The notes beneath the pieces were generated by a model, which had not been told where the DNA came from, did not search any database, and saw only the letters and a list, made by a program, of their open reading frames with translations. A DNA stretch of 45,632 bases, taken from a virus. The position numbers and the translations under genes are program-made. The first letter of the stretch is position 1, and each line of letters starts with the position of its first letter. Shown piece by piece: positions 6,951 to 13,655 of this stretch. The stretch lies in IMG/VR virus record IMGVR_UViG_3300042934_001363, positions 1 through 45,632 of that record. One strand, written 5' to 3'.

Positions 6951-7232
6951 ATGGATAGGTTGAGAGATCGTCTCGCTGCGCTTCGTCCTCCTATTGGCCA
7001 TTTTCTGGAATGGAGAGAGGATGGCCTCCTGATCACGCTCCTAGATCCATCGCTACCGGCCAAGGTATCAAGGCTGGTTGATCGTAAGCACATGGCAGAC
7101 GCCCAATACCTCAACCTGATTGTGCTACATGCTGTAAACGAACTCCGGAGCAAAGGCTCATTGGTGCCCTTAGAGGCCGATACCGTCCTCGTCAAACAGG
7201 GGGCGGAGGCGTCGGCAGAAACTTATAGCTGA
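6951..7232 (+). CDS. Hypothetical protein, paralogue of the 43626-43877 product
   Basis: A 93-residue protein of unknown function. Its core (PPIGHFLEWREDGLLITLLD, VSRLVDRKHMADAQYLNLIV, LHAVNELR) is repeated almost position for position by the gene at 43626-43877 near the other end of the prophage; both share LHAVNELR-KGS and VPLEADTVLVK. No signal peptide or membrane segment is visible. Two diverged copies in one prophage suggest either duplication or acquisition from two sources and a selected accessory role. ATG 6951 is supported by GAGGTGG five bases upstream. Confidence 0.7.
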   Translation: MDRLRDRLAALRPPIGHFLEWREDGLLITLLDPSLPAKVSRLVDRKHMADAQYLNLIVLHAVNELRSKGSLVPLEADTVLVKQGAEASAETYS

Positions 7233-7317
7233 TGGCGCGATAGCAGAGCGTACGGCGCGCCTGGTGAGACGAGCCGACTGCAATACGGGCAGCTGCGGAG
7301 TAGGGCGGCCAGATACA

Positions 7318-7342
7318 GAAAGCCCGGCGCTGGGCCGGGCTA
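7318..7342 (-). terminator. Intrinsic terminator after the 42-aa secreted protein
   Basis: On the minus strand AGCCCGGC, loop CCAGC, GCCGGGCT is followed by TTCTGTATCT. It sits directly downstream of the stop at 7347-7349. With an A-rich flank on the other side it may also work weakly for rightward transcripts from 6951-7232. Confidence 0.65.
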
Positions 7343-7346
7343 GGCT

Positions 7347-7475
7347 TCAAACGCAGCTACCGCCTTTGTGGTGAGAGCCTGTGCCGCCAACTGGATGGGT
7401 ACCTTTGGGGCAGGCTTGGGCCAACATCGGGCCAGACAGAGCGAGCAGTAGGCCGAGCAGAACGACTTTCTTCAT
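7347..7475 (-). CDS. Small secreted protein (42 aa) with CPKGTHPVGG motif
   Basis: A 42-residue product starting MKKVVLLGLLLALSGPMLAQ, a clear signal peptide, followed by a short mature part ACPKGTHPVGGTGSHHKGGS-CV with two cysteines and a glycine/histidine-rich centre. GGAGG lies six bases before the ATG and a terminator follows the stop, so it is a self-contained unit. I have the impression of similar short secreted peptides in Pseudomonas genomes but cannot name a function; the histidines could bind metal. Confidence 0.65.
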   Translation of the reverse strand: MKKVVLLGLLLALSGPMLAQACPKGTHPVGGTGSHHKGGSCV

Positions 7476-7598
7476 TGTAATCCTCCGTAACGACCACAAT
7501 GGTCATGGAGGTTATCGGCTGATCAGACGTCTGCTAAAGGGCCAAGATTAGCCGTCTGAAGAGGCGGCAGAGCTGGAAGCCGCAGCACGAGGGGATAG

Positions 7599-7982
7599 TT
7601 ACAGCTGGCGCCAGGTGTAAGTGTCGGAGCTGATCACGCCACCGTCAGCACTTACGTAGTCTACGGTTACGGACTTGGCTCCTGCCTTGTACCGCAGCTT
7701 TTCGTCCGCCGGATCCGTACGCCATCGACCAGTTTTCGAAGCCCAGATAATCTCCGATCCTTCGATCTTACATCGATACTCCCAGAGCGTGCCGTCGTTC
7801 TCCCTGACGTAGCTGAGACGCACGATGTCGCCATTATCCTTGGCACGGACGATCTTGGGGTCTCGTCCCATCAGCGCGGCAATTCCTGCTTTGCAGATGG
7901 CTGCTGCTGTAGGGCCGTCCGCGGCCAGCGCGGGGCTGCCAGTCATAACTGCTACCGTTAGGATCAGTGCTGTTTCTTTCAT
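7599..7982 (-). CDS. Secreted hypothetical protein (127 aa)
   Basis: The ATG at 7982 opens MKETALILTVAVMTGSPALA, a signal peptide with a likely cleavage after ALA. The mature protein of about 107 residues contains two cysteines (AAAICKAG and WEYRCKIEG), spaced for a disulfide, and a beta-rich C-terminus. The longer frame to 8105 runs into the neighbouring gene and has no better start. It lies in the accessory block between PL and cI, with other small exported proteins on the same strand, and is probably a lysogenic-conversion factor; no family was recognised. Confidence 0.65.
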   Translation of the reverse strand: MKETALILTVAVMTGSPALAADGPTAAAICKAGIAALMGRDPKIVRAKDNGDIVRLSYVRENDGTLWEYRCKIEGSEIIWASKTGRWRTDPADEKLRYKAGAKSVTVDYVSADGGVISSDTYTWRQL

Positions 7983-8041
7983 CCTGCTTCCGTGCGATGT
8001 GGGATCAGATACCGAAAGCCCGGCGCTGAACCGGATTTTAA

Positions 8042-8800
8042 CTATGCAGCCTTGAGTGCCTTGGTGAGCTGCTCTGGAGACCGATACACCAGAACCGATG
8101 CGCACTCAGCCAGAGCCGAGGAAGCTTTTGCTATCTCGTTGGCTGCTGCTTCCTCAAAGATTACCGTTCGGCGAAGTCCGGGAATTGCGTTCTTCACGTC
8201 TATCATCTTGCCCAGTGCCTGGTAAACGGATGGCCAGTAGGGCGCATCTCCCACCGCGCTTATCGTCTGAATAACCTGGGCGTCAGCGGACTCAATTCCG
8301 ATTGCGAAGGGGAATTTAAGCTGATGCCCACTCGCTCCAGTAATAGTGAAATTACGCTTCACCTTTCCCTGGAATGACTGCCGAAGTGCCGTTGATACAA
8401 TCCGGTCGAATCGCGACTCCGATGTAACCTGCCATTGGCTACAGGCATAGCTGATGGCCGCCGCAGCGTCGATGATCTGCGTTAAATAAAAGGCAGCGTT
8501 TTCCCGGTCGCAAGCGACGAAAATCTCGCCAGCAGAAGACAGCTCAACGTGGTTTTCCAGCGCGATAGAGGCGAGGCGCTTTCCGCGCTGGGCAGTCGGT
8601 TGAATACCTACGGTCATCGCGTGGAAGAGGGTGTCTGCATTGTCAGAGATACGAACGCGTCCGCGCCCAATATCCTGGACGTAAGCACCGATCAGGTTGC
8701 CGTCATAGGGCACGGTCACATGGCTCTCCATGTAGACGACGTCATCAGTGACAGGAACGCAGGTCATCGCGAGCGCGTTCCCTAGCTCCGCGCAATTCAT
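8042..8800 (-). CDS. DUF1828-like domain protein, second gene of an accessory pair
   Basis: A 252-residue cytosolic protein. Residues 1-90 (VTDDVVYMESHVTVPYDGNL, GAYVQDIGRGRVRISDNADT) resemble the DUF1828 domain, and the rest resembles the DUF1829 type that often follows it (IESADAQVIQTISAVGD). Neither has an assigned activity. Its ATG overlaps the stop of the 172-residue gene by four bases, so the two are translated as a unit. Phage location next to the repressor, with no structural role apparent, fits an immunity, anti-defence or toxin-antitoxin function; this is inference. Confidence 0.65.
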   Translation of the reverse strand: MNCAELGNALAMTCVPVTDDVVYMESHVTVPYDGNLIGAYVQDIGRGRVRISDNADTLFHAMTVGIQPTAQRGKRLASIALENHVELSSAGEIFVACDRENAAFYLTQIIDAAAAISYACSQWQVTSESRFDRIVSTALRQSFQGKVKRNFTITGASGHQLKFPFAIGIESADAQVIQTISAVGDAPYWPSVYQALGKMIDVKNAIPGLRRTVIFEEAAANEIAKASSALAECASVLVYRSPEQLTKALKAA

Positions 8801-9315
8801 ATCAGCCTCAGCTGGCCGGTTTGGCCGCTATCGTCAGGTAGGTTCAAGGGGGGTGCACCACTGATATTGGCACGACTCAGGAATAGCTGCCATAACCCTT
8901 CGGCAGGCTCTCTAGGTATAGGCTCGGCGTAGCCGTAGGACGCTTCTAGTACCGGTATGTGCATGTGAGGGTGACCGATTATCTGCTGATAAAATGGAAG
9001 CCCCATGCCGACCTTGTTTTTGTGCCTAGTGAACCCCCCTTCGTCTACCGCAAAGGATCGTGCGCTTTGTACGAAAAGTCCGAAATATAGGCGCTCGGGT
9101 GCACCTGGTACCGTTCCCGCCTTGTACTCTAGCTGGACGAACAGGCCCTCAATCGTCGTTTCTCCAACGAGAAGCGGTGCTCTGTATTTATAGGTCGATG
9201 GCCAGCGATGGACCGTGGTCAAGACCCACTCGATACGGTCTAAGCCGAACCAGTACTTTGGCAGGTCGATACCATGAGTTGCATCTGCGTAAGGAATCAA
9301 GGCGGACAACCCCAT
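8797..9315 (-). CDS. Hypothetical protein, first gene of the pair with the DUF1828-like gene
   Basis: A 172-residue protein starting at 9315 after a strong GGAGGAAGG site. It contains WFGLDRIEWVLTTVHRWPST, a central LFVQLEYKAGTVPGAPERLY, the histidine cluster IGHPHMHIPV and YGYAEPIPREPAEGLWQLF. I have an unverified recollection that it resembles the family catalogued as DUF6978. The GHPHMH motif could be a metal site. The four-base overlap with the DUF1828-like gene and strong translation signal suggest the partners are made together. Confidence 0.65.
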   Translation of the reverse strand: MGLSALIPYADATHGIDLPKYWFGLDRIEWVLTTVHRWPSTYKYRAPLLVGETTIEGLFVQLEYKAGTVPGAPERLYFGLFVQSARSFAVDEGGFTRHKNKVGMGLPFYQQIIGHPHMHIPVLEASYGYAEPIPREPAEGLWQLFLSRANISGAPPLNLPDDSGQTGQLRLI

Positions 9316-9364
9316 CCTTCCTCCAAATCCATCTTCCTAACGTTGAGCCCGATCATACCTGCGT

Positions 9365-9694
9365 CTACCATTCCTTGCCCCTAAGCCCCTCCATGCACTC
9401 CTTCACGTCATCATCAATCACGCTGCCCGGCTTGATGCGCTCATGCATGGAGCGGCGAGGGCCACGGTTGTCGATGCGCTCCTGTCACCCTACCTGCGCC
9501 AGCGCTTGTTTGGCTCCGTCCCCCATTGGGCCTTTGCCAGCGGCCCAGCTTTGCAAGATGGATTTCTGGGTATAGCTCGTCGCTGCCTCGACTGCCGGGC
9601 GAATTGCGTTCGCGGCCTGGGCGAGGGCGGTGTCTTCGGCGAAGACAGGGGTGGCGAGAAAGAGGGTGACCGAGCTGGTCAGGAGGTATCGCAT
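9365..9694 (-). pseudogene. Secreted protein gene interrupted by in-frame TGA
   Basis: ATG 9694 (AAGGAAG upstream) opens MRYLLTSSVTLFLATPVFA, a signal peptide, and continues to ALAQVG then TGA at 9485-9487. The same frame goes on for 39 codons (QERIDNRGPRRSMHERIKPG, SVIDDDVKECMEGLRGKEW) to TAG at 9365-9367. The tail is GC-rich and reads like a real C-terminus with a cysteine and terminal tryptophan. TGG to TGA would explain the break. A truncated 69-residue protein may still be exported. The full-length form would have 108 residues. Confidence 0.55.
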
Positions 9695-9753
9695 ACAGGC
9701 TTCCTTGCTGTGTGATCACCAGGGGGCTTTAGCTGGTCGCTTCGAAAGCGGCG

Positions 9754-9858
9754 CTACCAGAGTTCAAAGAAGAAGAATGAGAGGATAACCAGCGCAATGG
9801 TCCCGAATACTGCAGCAAACAGGACGCCACCGACGTAGGCCGTGCTTTTTTTCGACAT
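9754..9858 (-). CDS. Single-span membrane peptide (34 aa)
   Basis: Reads MSKKSTAYVGGVLFAAVFGT followed by IALVILSFFFFELW: a short basic N-terminus and one strong membrane segment ending in aromatic residues. GGAGG precedes the ATG at 9858 by five bases. It lies immediately downstream of cI on the same strand and could be co-transcribed with it in the lysogen. A role in superinfection exclusion is possible for a membrane peptide expressed from the repressor transcript, but nothing in the sequence proves it. Confidence 0.55.
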   Translation of the reverse strand: MSKKSTAYVGGVLFAAVFGTIALVILSFFFFELW

Positions 9859-9883
9859 CGAAACCTCCAGCACCTGGCTGCCG

Positions 9884-10567
9884 TTACTCCATCTTCCTGA
9901 CGTTCAGCCCGATCAGCACCCGTGCGTGGATGCTGATGTCTGCCAGGTTGGCTTCCCAGTGGTCGTATTTCGCGCGATTGTCCGAGATGACTCGAACCAG
10001 GCCCGGGCCAATGTGCTGCAGACGCTTGATGTGCGCCATGTTGTCGAAACTGAAGACATACACTCCATCCTTGGTCATGCCCTCTACGCCGCGATCGACC
10101 ATCAGCGGATCCCCGTCAGAGAAGGTGGGCTCCATGCTGTCACCGAAACCAGTGATCACGGCTAGGTTCGGCACTCCGGTGTGATTCAGGCGCTGCTGTC
10201 GCACCCACTCCCGGTCAATCACCAACTGCTGGACGATCTCCATGTGGTCAGGCACGACGATCCCCGGGCCCATTGAGGCATGGATGTCGAACTGCGGGAT
10301 CACTAGAAAGCGCTCATCGACGATGGCAGCCAACGTCTCAGCGATCACTGGGCGCGCGTAGCTCTTGCCGTCTGATAGCAGCTGGGCTGGATCTATGCGC
10401 AGCACCTTCGCTATCAGGGATATGTCTTCCAGCGTTGGCTCGCGGGTGTCCTTTTCGTAGTTGGCTACCCGCGACTGAGATGCCCACCCGCAGGCCTGAG
10501 CCAGCTTCGCCTGGGACATCTTCGCCTCATTCCTATAGTGCGCAATGCGCGATCCGAGCGTCTTCAT
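9884..10567 (-). CDS. cI: CI-like prophage repressor with S24 peptidase domain
   Basis: Maintains lysogeny by binding operators at OR and OL and is inactivated by RecA-stimulated self-cleavage. Residues 5-60 are an XRE helix-turn-helix (LGSRIAHYRNEAKMSQAKLA). The C-terminal S24/LexA-type domain has the Ser144 nucleophile in GFGDSMEPTF and Lys181 in NMAHIKRLQ. The product from ATG 10567 is 227 residues, the usual length; the open frame extends to 10630 but across the operators. The ribosome site is weak, as is common for repressors transcribed from PRM. Divergent from the Cro gene. Confidence 0.92.
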   Translation of the reverse strand: MKTLGSRIAHYRNEAKMSQAKLAQACGWASQSRVANYEKDTREPTLEDISLIAKVLRIDPAQLLSDGKSYARPVIAETLAAIVDERFLVIPQFDIHASMGPGIVVPDHMEIVQQLVIDREWVRQQRLNHTGVPNLAVITGFGDSMEPTFSDGDPLMVDRGVEGMTKDGVYVFSFDNMAHIKRLQHIGPGLVRVISDNRAKYDHWEANLADISIHARVLIGLNVRKME

Positions 10568-10578
10568 GGGCGCGATGT

Positions 10579-10643
10579 TAATCACGGAGTGAAATGGTTT
10601 CCGCTCACTTATTGTGATTGCCTCAAACACGATATGTGATTAT
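10579..10643. promoter_or_regulatory. cI/cro operator region (OR) with PR
   Basis: Three dyads share half-site GTGAT. Site a: 10580-10596 (AATCACGGAGTGAAAT, imperfect). Site b: 10604-10619 (CTCACTTATTGTGATT). Site c: 10627-10641 (ACACGATATGTGATT). Centres fall near 10588, 10611 and 10633, about 22-23 bp apart, so they lie on one face of the helix. PR for cro is an extended -10, TGTGATTAT (10636-10643... reading TGT then GATTAT at 10638-10643), inside site c. The same CAC-N5-GTG code recurs at PL. Confidence 0.75.
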
Positions 10644-10673
10644 CCTGGGCATACCTATCACAGGAGTCCGTCG

Positions 10674-10898
10674 ATGAACCGCATCGCTGAGTTCAGGGAG
10701 GCCGCGGGCATCACTCAGGCGGCGCTGTACCGGAAGCTCAACTGGAAGCAATCCAGGTTGGCCAACTATGAGTCGGGTGCTCGTCCGCTAAAGCTCGACG
10801 ACGCTCGGTTGATTGTGAAGGCCCTCAACGCGCTGGGCGCGAAGTGCACCTTGGACAAGGTGTTTCCACCCAAGGCCCGGGCTCAAGAGGCCGCCTGA
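10674..10898 (+). CDS. Cro-like transcriptional regulator
   Basis: A 74-residue XRE-family protein divergent from cI: MNRIAEFREAAGITQAALYR carries the first helices, and KLNWKQSRLANYESGARPLK the recognition helix (QSRLANYESG) nearly identical in style to that of CI (QSRVANYEKD), as expected of proteins that share operators. ATG 10674 follows AGGAG by seven bases. It probably represses PRM and promotes the lytic course. Confidence 0.85.
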   Translation: MNRIAEFREAAGITQAALYRKLNWKQSRLANYESGARPLKLDDARLIVKALNALGAKCTLDKVFPPKARAQEAA

Positions 10899-10986
10899 CC
10901 ATGGAACCCATTATCCGCGTCATGGCGTTGCGCCAGCAGTCACGCGGGATAGCTGTGATTCCGTCCAGTACGCGAATCGCAGGCAC

Positions 10987-11010
10987 AAAAAAACCCGGCG
11001 GCAACCGGGC
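10987..11010 (-). terminator. Intrinsic terminator facing left, between cro and replication genes
   Basis: On the minus strand CCCGG, loop TTGCCG, CCGGG is followed by seven T. It would stop leftward transcription from the replication region towards cro and cI. The gap 10899-11081 otherwise holds only a doubtful 39-residue frame through the hairpin and a 17-residue frame (11040-11093, AGGTGA upstream) that could be a translational leader for the next gene. Confidence 0.65.
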
Positions 11011-11081
11011 TTCGAAGTAACGCAAACAGGTGACCATTATGAATCGTTTCGCTGCAGATTCAAGCGGCAAGGCAGAGCGCC

Positions 11082-11882
11082 ATGGCCGGTGACTGGATCA
11101 AGTTCGAACTGACCACCCTGGACAAGCCCGAGGTGTGCCAGATCGCCGATGAAGCCAACATCGATTCCGACGCGGTGGTGGGCAAGCTGCTCCGCGTATG
11201 GGGTTGGTTCGATCAGCAGACCTCCGAAGGTAACGCTCCTAGCGTTAGCAAGCGGTTACTGGATCGCCTGGTTGGCGTTACTGGCTTCTGCGATTTGATG
11301 CGCAAGGTCGGCTGGATGGTTGAGGCCGACGGCGTGATCAGCATCCCCAACTTCGAGCGTCACAACGGCAAAACCGCCAAGAACAGGCTTCTCACGGCCA
11401 AGCGCGTAGCCAACCACAAGGCCGCTAACGGTAAAGGTAACGCTCGCAGCGTTAGCGATGCGTTACCTAGAGAAGATGTAGAGAAGAGAGAGAAAGAGCA
11501 AGAGCCAAGAGCTGGCGCCGCAGCGCCGCAACACCATGCCGAAGCCGCTCCCGAGACCGATCAAGCCAAGACCCGGGCAAGCCGCCTGCCGAAGGACTGG
11601 GCTCTCCCTGAAGACTGGGCGGCCTGGGCTCTCACCGAACGTCCCGAGTTCAACGAGCAGCAGGTCCGTGCCATCGGCGCCACCTTCGCCGACTTCTGGC
11701 ACGCCAAGGCCGGGAAGGACGCCTGCAAGCTCGACTGGCTCGCGACCTGGCGCAACTGGATTCGCAACCAGAAGGCCCCAGGCGGCAACGTCCGTCAGCT
11801 GCCCAGCCGGCACGTCGGCCTGAACGAACAAGACTATTCCCGCGATCTGGAGGCCAACGGCGATGGCACCTACCGGTTTTAA
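11082..11882 (+). CDS. Phage replication initiator (O-like/DnaT-like)
   Basis: A 266-residue protein in the position of lambda O. Residues 1-105 form a winged-helix-like N-terminal domain (MAGDWIKFELTTLDKPEVCQ, GWMVEADGVISIPNFERHNG) as in phage and DnaT/DnaD-type replication proteins. A charged linker (EKREKEQEPRAG) follows, then a C-terminal domain (LPKDWALPEDWAAWALTE, FADFWHAKAGKDACKLDWLA, WRNWIRNQ) typical of helicase-loader partners. It overlaps the start of the DnaC-like gene by 20 bases. The replication origin may lie within this gene, where TAACGCT/AGCGTTA repeats occur at about 11230-11250 and 11435-11465. Confidence 0.8.
   Translation: MAGDWIKFELTTLDKPEVCQIADEANIDSDAVVGKLLRVWGWFDQQTSEGNAPSVSKRLLDRLVGVTGFCDLMRKVGWMVEADGVISIPNFERHNGKTAKNRLLTAKRVANHKAANGKGNARSVSDALPREDVEKREKEQEPRAGAAAPQHHAEAAPETDQAKTRASRLPKDWALPEDWAAWALTERPEFNEQQVRAIGATFADFWHAKAGKDACKLDWLATWRNWIRNQKAPGGNVRQLPSRHVGLNEQDYSRDLEANGDGTYRF
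11225..11466. repeat. Repeated GTTAACG/CGTTA motifs inside the initiator gene, candidate origin iterons
   Basis: Copies of GGTAACGCT.GCGTTAGC occur twice: GGTAACGCTCCTAGCGTTAG at 11229-11248 and GGTAACGCTCGCAGCGTTAG at 11436-11455, each an inverted repeat (TAACGCT, four bases, AGCGTTA). Further single GCGTTAC copies lie at about 11274-11281 and 11461-11466. In lambda the origin iterons lie within gene O; by analogy these may be initiator-binding sites. Confidence 0.5.
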
Positions 11883-12666
11883 CTCGTTGCTCGAACGCAC
11901 CCAACGCCTGGCAGGCATCGTCGGCCAGGAACAAGCCACCTGTGATCGCCATGGCGCCTACGAGGCCCAGGTATTCCGCGATGAGCGCCGCTCTGGTTGC
12001 CCGGCCTGTGCCGAGGAAGCCCGCGAGAAGCGCGAGGCGGAGGGGTGGGCCATCCAGCGCCGGCAGGGCGTCGTGGCCAAGCTGGAGCGCCGCCTGGGGA
12101 GCGCAATGATCCCGCCGCGCTTCACCGGCAAGACCTTCGAGAGCTACCGCGCTGAGACCGCCGAGCAGAAGAAGGCCCTGGCCTCCTGCCGCCGCTACGC
12201 CGAGCAGTTCACCGAGAACGCCCAGGGTGGCCGCTGCATGCTCCTGCTGGGTAAGACCGGTACCGGCAAGACTCACCTGGCCGCCGCCGTCGCCCAGTAC
12301 GTCATCCGCGAGCACGGCGCCACCGCCATTTACACCACCGTCAGCCGCATCTGCCAGCACATCAAGGGCAGCTTCGGTAGCGATGCCAGCTACACCGAGG
12401 CCCAGGCCATCGAGCTGTTCGCACAGGCCGACCTGCTGGTGATCGACGAGGTGGGCGCCAGCCGAGACAACGACTTCGAGCGCACGAGCATCTTCGAGGT
12501 GGTGAACAAGCGCTACGAGGAGATGAAGCCGACCGTCCTGGTTTCGAACCTCTGCGCCACCAAGTTCGAGGCGAGCGTAGGTGACCGCACCGCTGACCGG
12601 CTCCGCGAGGGTGGTGGCTTCGTCCTGCTGTTCGAGTGGGATAGCGCCCGCCGAGGTGCTGCATGA
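11863..12666 (+). CDS. DnaC-like helicase-loader ATPase
   Basis: A 267-residue AAA+ protein that probably loads the host DnaB helicase at the phage origin. An N-terminal cysteine cluster (CDRHG and CPAC, residues 27-49) suggests a zinc-binding module, as in some DnaC/IstB relatives. Walker A is GKTGTGKT (130-137), Walker B LLVIDEVG (191-198), and the C-terminal arginine region is DRTADRLREGG. It starts inside the initiator gene and its stop overlaps the next ATG, so the replication genes form one rightward operon. Confidence 0.88.
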   Translation: MAPTGFNSLLERTQRLAGIVGQEQATCDRHGAYEAQVFRDERRSGCPACAEEAREKREAEGWAIQRRQGVVAKLERRLGSAMIPPRFTGKTFESYRAETAEQKKALASCRRYAEQFTENAQGGRCMLLLGKTGTGKTHLAAAVAQYVIREHGATAIYTTVSRICQHIKGSFGSDASYTEAQAIELFAQADLLVIDEVGASRDNDFERTSIFEVVNKRYEEMKPTVLVSNLCATKFEASVGDRTADRLREGGGFVLLFEWDSARRGAA

Positions 12667-12788
12667 AGGCCTGCTGGTTCGTTCTGCTCCCAGGCCGCCC
12701 GCCGTTCGCAATGGTCGGCGCTCAAATCAACCGCGACGAGGCCCTGACCTGCGCTCGCATCATCTGGCCGGAGGCCGACGTAGCATGA
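12663..12788 (+). CDS. Small protein (41 aa) in the replication operon
   Basis: Reads MKACWFVLLPGRPPFAMVGA then QINRDEALTCARIIWPEADV. The ATG overlaps the DnaC stop by four bases and its stop overlaps the next ATG by four bases, so the spacing argues for a real coupled gene despite its size. No family recognised. Confidence 0.6.
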   Translation: MKACWFVLLPGRPPFAMVGAQINRDEALTCARIIWPEADVA

Positions 12789-13006
12789 TGTTCACCGAGC
12801 AAGAGATGACCGAGGCCCGCCGCCTGGCCTACGACCAGGGCTTCAACCGTGGCAGCGGTATGGACCCCAAGGTTCAGCACACCGAGGCCTACATCCACTT
12901 CCGCGAGCAGGAGCTGGCCCAGCCGGTGAAGCGCGAGCGCAAGGCTCCAGCACCGCGCCGCCCAATCGGCGACTGGCTGGGTGACGGGGAGGGCCGTAAC
13001 CAATGA
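12785..13006 (+). CDS. Small hypothetical protein (73 aa)
   Basis: A hydrophilic 73-residue protein (MMFTEQEMTEARRLAYDQGF, then HFREQELAQPVKRERKAP). The start at the tandem ATGATG (12785) overlaps the preceding stop, and the C-terminal stop overlaps the YbcO-like gene by four bases. The upstream open frame (to 12581) is a shadow of the ATPase gene. Function unknown; probably a nin-region-type accessory protein. Confidence 0.65.
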   Translation: MMFTEQEMTEARRLAYDQGFNRGSGMDPKVQHTEAYIHFREQELAQPVKRERKAPAPRRPIGDWLGDGEGRNQ

Positions 13007-13308
13007 GCCGCGCCCAGTCCAAGAAGCTCCGCGACAGCGCTCGTGGCCAGGAATGCACCCTGCGCATCCCGGGCGTCTGTAACTTCAACCCCGAGACTAC
13101 AGTGCTGGCTCACGTTGCCTGCGGCCAGAAGGGCATAGGCCTGAAGAGCCCGGACAACATGGCCGTGTTCGCCTGCATCTGCTGCCACGACCTGCTCGAC
13201 GGCCGCCGCCAGGGCGAGCTGGATCAGCGCGACGTGATCCGGGCCCTGGGCGAGACCCAGGCGATCTGGATCAGTCAGGGCCTGATGACGATCAAGGGTG
13301 CCGCATGA
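13003..13308 (+). CDS. YbcO-like (DUF1364) putative nuclease
   Basis: A 101-residue protein matching the YbcO/DUF1364 family: ARGQECTLRIPGVCNFNPET, LAHVACGQKGIGLKSPDNMA and CICCHDLLDGRR. The cysteine and histidine pattern (C..C and CxxCH) is that of a small HNH-like zinc protein. In lambdoid phages it sits in the nin region beside the resolvase, as here, where it directly precedes rusA with a four-base overlap. A DNA-processing role during recombination or packaging is presumed. Confidence 0.85.
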   Translation: MSRAQSKKLRDSARGQECTLRIPGVCNFNPETTVLAHVACGQKGIGLKSPDNMAVFACICCHDLLDGRRQGELDQRDVIRALGETQAIWISQGLMTIKGAA

Positions 13309-13655
13309 CCGGAATCGTGCTGCCCTGGCCTCCCAGCAACAACACCTACTACCGCCGCGTCGGTGCCAGGACCCTGATCAGCGAGAAAGGTCGCCAGTAC
13401 AGCCGCGCCGTGACCCAGCTATGCGCCGTGGCCAGATTGAAGCGCAGGGAAGGGCGCCTTCAAGTGGTCATCACGGCCTGCCCGCCAGATCGTCGTCTGC
13501 GCGACTTGGACAACATGTTCAAAGGGCTGCTCGACGCGCTCACTCACGGCGGTGCCTGGGTCGATGACAGCCAGATCGATGACCTGCGCATTGTCCGCGG
13601 CCCGGTGACTGCTGGCGGCGCGGTATCGGTTGAGATTCAGGAGATCCCGGCATGA
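13305..13655 (+). CDS. rusA: RusA-type Holliday junction resolvase
   Basis: A 116-residue endonuclease that resolves branched DNA made during phage recombination and replication. The N-terminal VLPWPPSNNTYYRR is the family signature; the metal-binding aspartates are in RRLRDLDNMFKGLLDAL (Asp67, Asp69) and in GGAWVDDSQIDDL (Asp87/88), matching those of E. coli RusA. It overlaps the genes on both sides by four bases. Confidence 0.93.
   Translation: MTGIVLPWPPSNNTYYRRVGARTLISEKGRQYSRAVTQLCAVARLKRREGRLQVVITACPPDRRLRDLDNMFKGLLDALTHGGAWVDDSQIDDLRIVRGPVTAGGAVSVEIQEIPA

Noticed and set aside
10901-11020. 39-residue frame after cro
   Set aside because: It runs through the terminator hairpin, has low-complexity content and no convincing ribosome site.
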